64,000 nucleotides of DNA from Joyebacterum sp964521425. Its GTDB lineage: Bacteria > Joyebacterota > Joyebacteria > Joyebacterales > Joyebacteraceae. This document shows positions 34,698 through 42,306 of this stretch, in pieces. The stretch covers positions 62,001 to 126,000 of the forward strand of contig CAZFRO010000003.1 in NCBI GenBank assembly GCA_964521425.1, in the 5' to 3' direction. The notes beneath the pieces are model-generated. The model made no database searches and was not told the origin of the DNA. It saw only the letters and a list, made by a program, of their open reading frames with translations. The position numbers and the translations under genes are program-made. Within the stretch, counting starts at the first letter, position 1; each line of letters starts with the position of its first letter.

Positions 34698-34726
34698 TTG
34701 ACAACCCAGAGGCCAGACACTATACT
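34698..34726 (+). promoter_or_regulatory. consensus sigma70 promoter of tRNA cluster
   Basis: TTGACA at 34698-34703, 17-base spacer, TATACT at 34721-34726, 22 bases before the first tRNA. One mismatch to consensus overall. Confidence 0.85.
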
Positions 34727-34748
34727 GCCTATTCTGACTGAACAAAGC

Positions 34749-34823
34749 GCGGGAATAGCTCAGTGGTAGAGCGCGACCTTGCCAAGGTCGATGTCGCGGG
34801 TTCGAGCCCCGTTTCCCGCTCCA
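34749..34823 (+). tRNA. tRNA-Gly (GCC)
   Basis: Acceptor GCGGGAA pairs with TTCCCGC; anticodon loop gives GCC; T-loop TTCGAGC; CCA encoded at 34821-34823. First of three tandem tRNAs. Confidence 0.95.
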
Positions 34824-34875
34824 GCCGTTTCAGGCAGGGGCCGTCTCATTGAGGGGTCCCTGCCTGTCCAAGTCA

Positions 34876-34951
34876 GGCGGCGTAGCCAAGTGGCTAAGGC
34901 AGAGGATTGCAAATCCTCGATCCCCCGGTTCGAATCCGGGCGCCGCCTCCA
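34876..34951 (+). tRNA. tRNA-Cys (GCA)
   Basis: Acceptor GGCGGCG pairs with CGCCGCC; anticodon loop ATTGCAAAT region gives GCA; T-loop TTCGAAT; encoded CCA at 34949-34951. Confidence 0.95.
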
Positions 34952-34983
34952 GTTCTGGATCCGACCGGATTTCCGTGTGCCAT

Positions 34984-35074
34984 GCCGGGGTGGCGAAACT
35001 GGTAGACGCATCGGACTTAAAATCCGCTGGGGCGTTCTCGCCCCGTGCCGGTTCGACTCCGGCCCCCGGCACCA
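34984..35074 (+). tRNA. tRNA-Leu (TAA)
   Basis: Acceptor GCCGGGG pairs with CCCCGGC; anticodon TAA in ACTTAAAAT; long variable arm (GGGGCGTTCTCGCCCC region) of class II type; encoded CCA at 35072-35074. Confidence 0.95.
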
Positions 35075-35174
35075 CCCTCCAAGCACAAGAGCCAGAAGAG
35101 AGCGACCACCGTCCTACGCTCCTTCTATTGCCCCAATTCCAGAATGAGCGCACGCAGAGTTGCCCCCGGCAACA

Positions 35175-35190
35175 CGGCACAGCTTGTGCA
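35175..35190 (+). promoter_or_regulatory. sigma54-type promoter before first GHL15 gene
   Basis: CGGCAC-AGCTT-GTGCA, with GG (35176-35177) and GC (35188-35189) ten bases apart. It deviates from TGGCAC/TTGC at two positions but closely matches the stronger element before the paralogous gene (GGCACAGCT and TGCA shared). Start predicted near 35200. Confidence 0.5.
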
Positions 35191-35222
35191 GTTTGGCATG
35201 TGTTGTGTTGCGTAATGTTGCA

Positions 35223-35245
35223 CTCCCGAGTTGGACCCTCGGGAG
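35223..35245 (+). other. perfect 8-bp inverted repeat in leader of GHL15 gene
   Basis: CTCCCGAG (35223-35230) and CTCGGGAG (35238-35245) with a seven-base loop, ending nine bases before the GGGAGG ribosome-binding site. Could be an operator or a translation-controlling hairpin. The gap 35075-35267 otherwise has no gene. Confidence 0.5.
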
Positions 35246-35267
35246 GAGGCGTCGGGAGGAACTCGGT

Positions 35268-37280
35268 ATGTCGCGCTCGTATGTGCCTGTTTGGGGCACT
35301 GCCGCCAGTGCAGTGTTGCTCGTGCTTGTCCTCACCGTGCCGGCGGCATGTGAGGCGACGAGCTATCCACGGCTGGCGAACATCTACTTCCCGGATCTCA
35401 GGTCCGCGGATCTGGAGGTACTGGCGGGATGGGATCTGCTGGTGCTTCCCAAGCGAGCGACCGTTGAGTGCCTTGACGAGCTCACGATGCTGAGAGCCCT
35501 GAATCCGGATATCAAGTTGATCGCCCACATGCCCGTTGGCTACCACGGTGAGTGGCTATCGCCACCGATAAACGGCGACCTTGTCACAGCACTCTACGCG
35601 AACGATTGGTGGCTGAAGGACGTGACTGGCGAGAGGGTGTTCCTGCCGTGCGGAGATGCGCTCCTGAACGAGACCATCTGGGCGCCCACCAATGGAGAAG
35701 GAGAGATGCTCTGCGAGTGGATGGCCGAGTACATCCATGAACGACTCGGTCCGGGCGGGCCATGGGATGGCGTATTCCTGGACTACTGCATGGATGATAT
35801 CCACTGGGTCGGCGATGTCCACGGCAGTCCGGTAGATGCCGACGGTGACGGGATCGCGGAGGGGGAGCCCGAACTGAACGCCGCGTGGAGAGCGGGCACG
35901 GAACTCCTTGTTTCTCGACTGAGGGAACTCGTCGGAGACGACTTCACTCTCATCACGAACGGGAACAACACGTTCTATCCCGACTGCAACGGGTCCACAC
36001 GCGAGGACTTCCCAGAGATGCACGGCGATTGGTACGCCAACATCAAGGACCCCGAATGGGGATACATCGCCATCTCATCCCTCTACCGTGATCCCATTGT
36101 CTCAATAGTCAACACGATGTGGGGCGGACCCGTCTTCGAAGGCGAACTCGTGCGCGACGAGGCGTTCGAGAGGAAGTTCGGCTTCACCTACGCGAGCACA
36201 CTGGTCTTCGGGAACGGCTACTTCTCGTTTGATGGTGGTGAAGGGCTGCCTGAGCACTCACAGATCTGGTGGCACGAGTTCTACGATCTTGACCTGGGCG
36301 AGCCGCGAGGCGGTCGGGAACGGGCTCATGTCAGTGTCGAGGGCGTTCCGCGCTCGGAGATGGTGAGTCTTCGGCGCTTCGATAACGGCGTAGCCGTGGT
36401 CAATCCCACGACCTTCACAGAGACCGTGACTCTCCAAGGAACGTACTTCCCAAGAGCGACGTTCAACGGGGAGTTCTACCCGTACGCCGGGGCGACCGGG
36501 AGTGTTGATCTTGAACAATGGTCCGGGGACGTACTCGTGGGGTCTGGCAAGGCGCTTTCATGGACCCCGAACGTACAGGTTGCAGTCAATGGATCAGGCG
36601 ATGTCGAACTCGATTGGAACGCAGTCGGCGGCGCTACCGGCTACTCGGTCTACCGTTCACATAGACCGGACGGTACGTCAAGCCCTGTGGCTCTTATTGC
36701 CGTCGTGAACGAACCGGGGCATGTGGACATGACAGCAAGCCTGAATCGCACGTATTTCTATAGAATCGCGCCGATCGACGAGTGGAGCTGCGAGGCCCCT
36801 CTGTCCAACAACGTCTCCATCGTCACGCCCCCCGAGCGGCGTGGCGAGAGCACGAGCGGCGCATCGGACGAGTCGGACGGGGTGGATGGACCGCTGGGGA
36901 ATCACCGAGGCGCCTGCGCCGTGAATGTCGACGGGACGGCGGAGTCGTTCGGGGTACCGGCAAGGGACGCGGGACAAAGCGTGGAAAGCGTACTGAGTCT
37001 CCACGGCAGCCACCCGAACCCAGCCGGCCAGACGACCTCCATCTCGTTCGACATCGGAAGCTCAAGAGACGCCGGATCACCAGTCACTCTGACGGTCTAC
37101 GACATCACGGGGAAGGTGGTGAGGCGCCTCCTCGACAGGGCGCTGCCGCCGGGCAGTCACACGTTCACCTGGGACGCGAGAAGCGACAATGGCGAGCGTG
37201 TTGCCTCAGGGTGCTACCTCTACGTCCTGGCTCGAGAGGAAGAGAGGCGAAGCGGCAAGATCGTCTTGCTCGGACAGTAA
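35268..37280 (+). CDS. secreted GHL15-like putative glycoside hydrolase with FlgD-like tail (copy 1)
   Basis: Exported protein of 670 residues from ATG 35268, with GGGAGG nine bases upstream. Signal peptide: hydrophobic SAVLLVLVLTVPAACEA. The catalytic-like TIM-barrel domain covers about residues 28-360, with ANIYFPDL, IAHMPVGY, WDGVFLDYCMDDIHW (conserved acidic pair at a strand end) and LITNGNNTFY, resembling the hypothetical GHL15 family. DADGDGIAEGE looks like a calcium-binding loop. A fibronectin-III-like stretch (VELDWNAVGGATGYSVYR) follows, then a FlgD-Ig-like C-terminal domain (PNPAGQTTSISF, VYDITGKVVRRL, WDARSDNGERVASGCYLY). Substrate unknown. The paralogue follows downstream. Confidence 0.78.
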   Translation: MSRSYVPVWGTAASAVLLVLVLTVPAACEATSYPRLANIYFPDLRSADLEVLAGWDLLVLPKRATVECLDELTMLRALNPDIKLIAHMPVGYHGEWLSPPINGDLVTALYANDWWLKDVTGERVFLPCGDALLNETIWAPTNGEGEMLCEWMAEYIHERLGPGGPWDGVFLDYCMDDIHWVGDVHGSPVDADGDGIAEGEPELNAAWRAGTELLVSRLRELVGDDFTLITNGNNTFYPDCNGSTREDFPEMHGDWYANIKDPEWGYIAISSLYRDPIVSIVNTMWGGPVFEGELVRDEAFERKFGFTYASTLVFGNGYFSFDGGEGLPEHSQIWWHEFYDLDLGEPRGGRERAHVSVEGVPRSEMVSLRRFDNGVAVVNPTTFTETVTLQGTYFPRATFNGEFYPYAGATGSVDLEQWSGDVLVGSGKALSWTPNVQVAVNGSGDVELDWNAVGGATGYSVYRSHRPDGTSSPVALIAVVNEPGHVDMTASLNRTYFYRIAPIDEWSCEAPLSNNVSIVTPPERRGESTSGASDESDGVDGPLGNHRGACAVNVDGTAESFGVPARDAGQSVESVLSLHGSHPNPAGQTTSISFDIGSSRDAGSPVTLTVYDITGKVVRRLLDRALPPGSHTFTWDARSDNGERVASGCYLYVLAREEERRSGKIVLLGQ

Positions 37281-37402
37281 CGGAAGACCCCACGGAAACC
37301 GACCCGGACGTGCGGACATCAACCCGCACGCACCTGGCTGGACCTGCCGCCATATGCCGCGCGGTACGGACGTGCCGACCTCCCAATATTACTGACTATA
37401 CA

Positions 37403-37438
37403 TCAGTATGCGAGACCTGCTCTTCTGCAGGGGTCTTT
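37403..37438 (+). terminator. possible weak terminator between the GHL15 genes
   Basis: CCTGC (37416-37420) and GCAGG (37427-37431) pair around TCTTCT, extended by AGA/TCT with a bulge and followed by TTTG. Just upstream, TACTGA (37390-37395) and TCAGTA (37403-37408) form a six-base inverted repeat. The 285-base gap holds these signals and the sigma54-type element but no gene I can support. Confidence 0.35.
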
Positions 37439-37486
37439 GCGTGCCTCAGCGGTGGGGCAGAGGCTTGCTGAGCAGGCCTTGACACG

Positions 37487-37502
37487 TGGCACAGCTCTTG
37501 CA
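37487..37502 (+). promoter_or_regulatory. sigma54-type promoter before second GHL15 gene
   Basis: TGGCAC (37487-37492), AGCTC, TTGCA (37498-37502); GG and GC are exactly ten bases apart. This is a near-consensus -24/-12 element. Start predicted near 37513, leaving a leader of about 53 bases. Confidence 0.75.
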
Positions 37503-37565
37503 ACTTGGGATAGCTGCGCATGGGGAAGAGCGTTTGATGAGGCCGGGACGAAAGGATGTTGATCC

Positions 37566-39623
37566 ATGACAAGAGCAGCAGTCAGATGCGAGGCGCAGGG
37601 CCGGTTGCGCGGGCGACTGATGCTGCTTGGTATCGGCGTCCTCCTCACGCTCGCCGTGTTGGGATGGCCCCATCCGGCACTTGGTGAAGCATCATACCCA
37701 CGAACAGCCAACATCTACTTCCCAAGTCTGATCGGCGCTGATCTCGAGAGGTTGGCTCGGTATGACGTCCTGGTTCTGGCCAAGCGCGGTGATGAATGGT
37801 ACAGAGATGAGCTTGCGGAGCTTAGGGAGTTGAACCCCGAGATAATCCTTCTGGCTCACATGCCGGTGGGGTATGCGGGGGATTGGGAGACACCGTCGAT
37901 CAACGGTGACCTGACGAACAAGCTCTTCGAGGACGACTGGTGGATGAGGGATTACTCCGGAGACCGGGTCAGGCTCCCGTTCGGCGCGAACGGTGGCGAC
38001 CATCTGCTGAACATGTCGATGTCGTGTCCTGAGAACGCCGAGGGGGAGATGCTGTGCGACTGGCTCCCCAAGTTCATCGCGGATCGGCTGGGACCTGGTG
38101 GGTTGTGGGATGGTGTCTTCCTGGACTACTGCATGGATGACATCGCCTGGCTGAATGGGTCACTCCTGGATCCGATTGATGCCGACAGAGACGGTGTCGC
38201 CGATGATAGCTCGGAGCTGGATGCTGCGTGGATGGCCGGGATGGAACGCATGGTATCGCGGCTTCGCGGGTTCGTCGGTCCAGACTATGTCATCATGACG
38301 AACGGGAACAACACGCTGTATGAAGACTGCGATGGAGGGACGCGCGAGGATTTCCCGAACATGCACGGTGGCTGGTATGAGAACATCGCGAACACCGTGT
38401 ACGGATACCAGGCAATCCAGTCGAACTACCGCCGCCCAACCGTCAACATAGTCAACGCCATCTACCACGGACCGGCGGATCCCGAGGAGGATGTGCCGGA
38501 GGGAGCAGAGCGGAAGCTACGTTACACGCTCGCCAGCACGCTGGTGTACGGCGATGGGTACTTCTCCTTCGACGGGGGAGACGGTCTTCCCGAGCATTCC
38601 CAGATGTGGTGGAGTGAGCTCTTTGAACTGGATCTGGGTGTGCCGTTGGGGAGGGCCGAGGATGTGGCGGCCCATCCAGGCGCTGTCGCGTGGGTCGAAC
38701 ACGCCGAGATGATCCGCCTTAGGAGGTTCTCGAAGGGACTCGCAGTTGTGAACCCAACCCTCTGCCCTCAGACCGTACAACTTGGTGGCATCTACTATCC
38801 AGCTGATGGATTCAACGGCCGTTTCTATCCTCACGCGACGAGCGGGGCCCAGGCTGATCTCAGTTACTACCTGGGGGAGGTCTATGTCGGATACGGTCGC
38901 GTCCTTGGTGGCATGTCTACGGTAGAGTGCGAGATCCTCGAGAGCGGCGATGTCCGCCTGGCCTGGGACGAGATTGACGGCGCCGTGGAGTACAGTGTCT
39001 ACAGGTCGATCCCGAGAGGCGAGAGTCCGGGCATGGACGAACTCATCGCCGTCGTCGGGGAGCCTGTGTACTGCGAAGTCGGTGGAGGGAATCGCGGTGA
39101 CTGTGTGTACCGCGTTGCGCCCATAGACGAACTGAGATGTGAGGGTCAGCTGTCTGCTCCGGTCGCGGCGTTTGCAGATTCGTTGAGCGACTTGTCTATG
39201 TTGACTATGGCTGATTGGCCGGACGGGCAGCCTGACCTTCCTTGGCACGAACCGGGCAAGTTCATTGTCCAGGCAGCTCCAGTGGGCGGTGGACGCGGTC
39301 CGGATCAGGAGCCCGCGGGAAGCCCGGGAGCGACTGTCCTTCTTGGTTCAGCTCCAAACCCGGTCCACGATGAAGCCGTGGTCTCGTTCGTCATCGGCGA
39401 TGATGGCAGGCGCGGCAGGGCGGAGCACGTGACGCTTAGCATCTACACGGTGACGGGGCGACGTGTCTCACGGGTTCTTGACGCGGATCTGCCTCCAGGG
39501 GAACACTCCGTTGTGTGGAACAGACGGACCAGCTCAGGGGCGCGGGCGCCGGCGGGATGCTACTTCTACGCGCTGACGGTCGCCGGCAGCGTGATGAACG
39601 GCAAGATGACGCTGGTGCACTGA
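37566..39623 (+). CDS. secreted GHL15-like putative glycoside hydrolase with FlgD-like tail (copy 2)
   Basis: Exported protein of 685 residues, clear full-length paralogue of the preceding gene product. Signal peptide: RLMLLGIGVLLTLAVLG ending near HPALGEA. The barrel domain repeats the key blocks: ANIYFPSL, LLAHMPVGYAGDW, WDGVFLDYCMDDIAWL, MTNGNNTLYEDCDGGTRED and GYFSFDGGDGLPEHSQMWW. The calcium-type loop is DADRDGVADD. The C-terminus carries a short Fn3-like segment and a FlgD-like tail (APNPVHDEAVVSF, IYTVTGRRVSRVLD, NRRTSSGARAPAGCYFY). The tail suggests surface attachment or a dedicated export route. Transcription ends at the strong terminator at 39657. Confidence 0.78.
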   Translation: MTRAAVRCEAQGRLRGRLMLLGIGVLLTLAVLGWPHPALGEASYPRTANIYFPSLIGADLERLARYDVLVLAKRGDEWYRDELAELRELNPEIILLAHMPVGYAGDWETPSINGDLTNKLFEDDWWMRDYSGDRVRLPFGANGGDHLLNMSMSCPENAEGEMLCDWLPKFIADRLGPGGLWDGVFLDYCMDDIAWLNGSLLDPIDADRDGVADDSSELDAAWMAGMERMVSRLRGFVGPDYVIMTNGNNTLYEDCDGGTREDFPNMHGGWYENIANTVYGYQAIQSNYRRPTVNIVNAIYHGPADPEEDVPEGAERKLRYTLASTLVYGDGYFSFDGGDGLPEHSQMWWSELFELDLGVPLGRAEDVAAHPGAVAWVEHAEMIRLRRFSKGLAVVNPTLCPQTVQLGGIYYPADGFNGRFYPHATSGAQADLSYYLGEVYVGYGRVLGGMSTVECEILESGDVRLAWDEIDGAVEYSVYRSIPRGESPGMDELIAVVGEPVYCEVGGGNRGDCVYRVAPIDELRCEGQLSAPVAAFADSLSDLSMLTMADWPDGQPDLPWHEPGKFIVQAAPVGGGRGPDQEPAGSPGATVLLGSAPNPVHDEAVVSFVIGDDGRRGRAEHVTLSIYTVTGRRVSRVLDADLPPGEHSVVWNRRTSSGARAPAGCYFYALTVAGSVMNGKMTLVH

Positions 39624-39656
39624 CTCATCAGGCAGCACCGCATTCCATGGCGACAC

Positions 39657-39690
39657 GCGACCCGGCTTTGGTGGCCGGGTCGCTTCGTTT
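39657..39690 (+). terminator. strong intrinsic terminator
   Basis: Perfect ten-pair GC-rich stem, GCGACCCGGC (39657-39666) with GCCGGGTCGC (39674-39683), seven-base loop, followed by TTCGTTT. Confidence 0.88.
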
Positions 39691-39700
39691 GACCGGCATG

Positions 39701-39729
39701 TTGACAGCCACTCCGCTTGGTGCTAGCGT
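39701..39729 (+). promoter_or_regulatory. sigma70-type promoter (extended -10) before cvpA-like gene
   Basis: TTGACA at 39701-39706, 17-base spacer, TAGCGT at 39724-39729 preceded by TGC (extended -10). It follows the terminator directly and lies 48 bases before the CvpA-family gene. Confidence 0.7.
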
Positions 39730-39776
39730 GTCGCGTGAGGGAATGAACGATCCACTTCCTCGGATTAGGGGGAACG

Positions 39777-40382
39777 ATGAACGTCGTTGATATAGTCATA
39801 GGAGTGATTCTCCTTATCGGGCTCATCGCCGGGATCAGGCGCGGGTTCATTCGATCGTTGTTCGGATTGGCAGCGCTTGCCGTCGGTATCGTGGCAGCCG
39901 CGGCCGCCTTCACGTACGCGGCGAAGAAGGTGTTCTTCTTCCTTCCGGGGGAGCGGGTGCCGGAAGTAGTGAGCTTCATCCTGATTTTCCTGGTGGTATT
40001 CGGGGCTATCGTCCTCATCGGTCACCTGATTGCCAAGGCGCTCAAGATGGCTTCGCTCGGATGGCTGGATCGGTTGGCCGGGGGTCTACTGGGCATCATC
40101 ATGGCGTCTCTGTGGACCGGGGTGTTCCTTCTCCTGGCCGTCATCGGCGGGTTCCATGAGGGAGGCGCGCTATCGAGTTCGAAGCTGGCGCCGCAGGTCT
40201 TCACCGTTACCGATGCGATTGTGACTGCGATCCCAGAGAACGTCAGAGATGGCTTTGAGAAGGACTACAAACGCCTGAGGGACGACTGGGAGAAGGGGAG
40301 GGCGCGGCAGAAGACGCGCCTTGCGTTGATGGATGCGGTACCGGGCGATCTGAACCGCGGCGATGAGATCATCGCGGCATAG
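39777..40382 (+). CDS. CvpA family membrane protein
   Basis: Membrane protein of 201 residues with four hydrophobic segments: residues 4-20 (VDIVIGVILLIGLIAG), 28-48, 62-85 (VVSFILIFLVVFGAIVLIGHL) and 105-125. The N-terminal IAGIRRGFIRSLFGLAA and the LDRLAGGLLGIIMASLWTGVFL block are the CvpA signature. A cytoplasmic or periplasmic charged tail follows. CvpA proteins affect envelope processes (colicin V export, biofilm) by unknown means. It starts the unit that includes the Clp-like protein. Confidence 0.85.
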   Translation: MNVVDIVIGVILLIGLIAGIRRGFIRSLFGLAALAVGIVAAAAAFTYAAKKVFFFLPGERVPEVVSFILIFLVVFGAIVLIGHLIAKALKMASLGWLDRLAGGLLGIIMASLWTGVFLLLAVIGGFHEGGALSSSKLAPQVFTVTDAIVTAIPENVRDGFEKDYKRLRDDWEKGRARQKTRLALMDAVPGDLNRGDEIIAA

Positions 40383-40410
40383 TCTGGCGGACAGCACCGG
40401 AGGTGATCAG

Positions 40411-42282
40411 ATGGTGGATGATCCCGCAGAGGTCGAGCAGACATCACCTGGGTCTTCGGACGGTGAGGATCGCGCAGAACCCGACGTCGAAGCGGAGGTC
40501 GATGTCCTCGGTCAGCTGGGTGTGGACATCACGGCGATGGCTCTGGCCCAGGGCGCCCCGGACTTCGAACTGTGGACCGATGAGATATCACGCGTCAAGG
40601 AAGTGCTTGAGAAGCGTGAACGCCATGCGGCAATGCTCGTGGGGCCACACGGCGTTGGGAAACGCGGACTCGTGTTCGCCCTTGCGATCCAGATAGCCGA
40701 AGGCGACGCTCCGCCGCACGTTGCGGGTCGACGGGTCATGGAACTACCCTTCCACCGCGTGCTCGCGAACGTGCACCAGCCTGGTGACTTTGAGCGGCTG
40801 GTGTTCACGGCGATGCGGGAGGCGGCTTCACAGGATGACACCATCCTTCTCATGAATAGCTTCCCGGCCTTCCTTGGTGTGAGCGGCGGTTCCAAGACGC
40901 TCTTCGACGCATCATACGCGGTGGAGATGGCGTGCCAGCAGCCGGGCCTCTATCTCCTGGGCGCGGCGACGCCTACCCTCTACAAAGCGGCTCTGAACAC
41001 GCTGCCGTGGCTGGAGCGCGCATTCACAACTGTTGCCATCTCGGAACCGGAACGGAGCGCCGTCCTCGCGCTCCTCGGGAAGGTGGCCGAGATTCTGGCT
41101 GAGTATCACGGCGTCACGATCGGAGAAGACGCTATCACTTCGGCCGTGGATCTCTCCGGCTACTACGTCAAGGAGAGAGTCCTGCCCGGCAAGGCCATGG
41201 AGCTGCTCGATGAGGCGGCAGCGAAGGCCGTGTCTGCCGCCACACGAGATGGTGGGCGCCCACGACTAGACGCATCGCACGTCGCAGCGGCGCTCTCGCA
41301 CTGGATAGGCATTCCACCCGACAAGTTGGCCGGCGCGGTGAATCACGAACTCCTGGACCTCGAGGATTCGCTGATGAAGCGAGTCAAGGGTCAGGACTTC
41401 TGCATCAGGCGATTGGCAGACGTTATCCGCGTATCGAGACTGGGTCTGAATGCGAATCCGGATAGACCGGACGGTGTCTTCCTGTTCGTCGGGCCGTCCG
41501 GTGTCGGCAAGAGTGAGCTGGCGCGGGCGCTGGCAGAGGAACTCTACGGTTCGTCCTCCCGGCTGTTCGAGTTCAACATGACAAGCTACAGTGATGAGGA
41601 TGGTCTGGCGCGGCTCGTCGGTCTGCATCTGGGTGAACTCGATCACCCCGGCGACCTCGCGACAGTCGTCGAGCGCTATCCCCACTGCGTGATAGTGTTC
41701 GAGCAGATCGAGCGTACGCACCGCGACGTTGCCGTGATGCTGATGCGGGCATTCCGGGACGGTCGTTTTGTCGACAGCGGTGGAGAAGAGATCTGTTTTT
41801 CAAACACCGTCATGATTATGACATCGAATTCCGAGAATCTGGTGCCGCGGGAGGGGGAGGATGAGGCGGTAGGGTTTGGGACGACACCACGGGGACCCAA
41901 CGATGAGCGGTACTCCAGAGAGGTTCGGGAGGCGATAGAGGAGTTCTTCCCGCCCGAGTTCATGGAGGGCGTCGATGAGGTCCTGGTCTTCGATCCACTG
42001 AGCGACGTTGCGCTTCGTGAGATCGTCCAGATCCATCTCGACGACATCGCCGCACGGCTTGCCGCGCGATCTATTGTGCTCGAAGTGTCGGACGAAGCGG
42101 TCGCCATGATTCTGGAGAAGGGCCACAGCAGAGAGTACGGTGCGAGGAATCTCGGTCGGACAGTCGAGGGTATGGTCCTGAGGCCCGTAGCCCGGTTCCT
42201 GCTGGGTAGTCCCGACGCCGCGACCGTGACACTCCGCGTAGTCGAGGGCGAGATCGAGGTAGGGGAAGGCTTGGGGGCGTAG
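40411..42282 (+). CDS. Clp-like double AAA protein with degenerate catalytic motifs
   Basis: Protein of 623 residues from ATG 40411, with the excellent ribosome-binding site GGAGGTGAT. It has two AAA modules in ClpA/ClpB order and no Clp N-terminal domain. Module 1: Walker A GPHGVGKRG (78-86, Thr replaced by Arg); Walker B reads ILLMNS (145-150), so both acidic residues are gone; the arginine-finger segment LERRF is LERAF (201-205). Module 2: Walker A GPSGVGKSE is intact (361-369); Walker B is VIVFEQIE (E431, Q432 in place of DE); the finger motif LNRID is MEGVD (518-522); the GYVG pore loop is LHLGE. Sensor-2 GAR near the end is kept. It may bind nucleotide but hydrolysis and threading look impaired. 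It follows the CvpA gene by 28 bases. Confidence 0.8.
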   Translation: MVDDPAEVEQTSPGSSDGEDRAEPDVEAEVDVLGQLGVDITAMALAQGAPDFELWTDEISRVKEVLEKRERHAAMLVGPHGVGKRGLVFALAIQIAEGDAPPHVAGRRVMELPFHRVLANVHQPGDFERLVFTAMREAASQDDTILLMNSFPAFLGVSGGSKTLFDASYAVEMACQQPGLYLLGAATPTLYKAALNTLPWLERAFTTVAISEPERSAVLALLGKVAEILAEYHGVTIGEDAITSAVDLSGYYVKERVLPGKAMELLDEAAAKAVSAATRDGGRPRLDASHVAAALSHWIGIPPDKLAGAVNHELLDLEDSLMKRVKGQDFCIRRLADVIRVSRLGLNANPDRPDGVFLFVGPSGVGKSELARALAEELYGSSSRLFEFNMTSYSDEDGLARLVGLHLGELDHPGDLATVVERYPHCVIVFEQIERTHRDVAVMLMRAFRDGRFVDSGGEEICFSNTVMIMTSNSENLVPREGEDEAVGFGTTPRGPNDERYSREVREAIEEFFPPEFMEGVDEVLVFDPLSDVALREIVQIHLDDIAARLAARSIVLEVSDEAVAMILEKGHSREYGARNLGRTVEGMVLRPVARFLLGSPDAATVTLRVVEGEIEVGEGLGA

Positions 42283-42306
42283 GATCCACGCGGGAGGTTC
42301 TGGACT

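Noticed and set aside
35195..35211. Second sigma54-like match TTGGCAT...TTGC downstream of the first.
   Set aside because: GG to GC spacing is wrong, so the -24/-12 geometry is not met.
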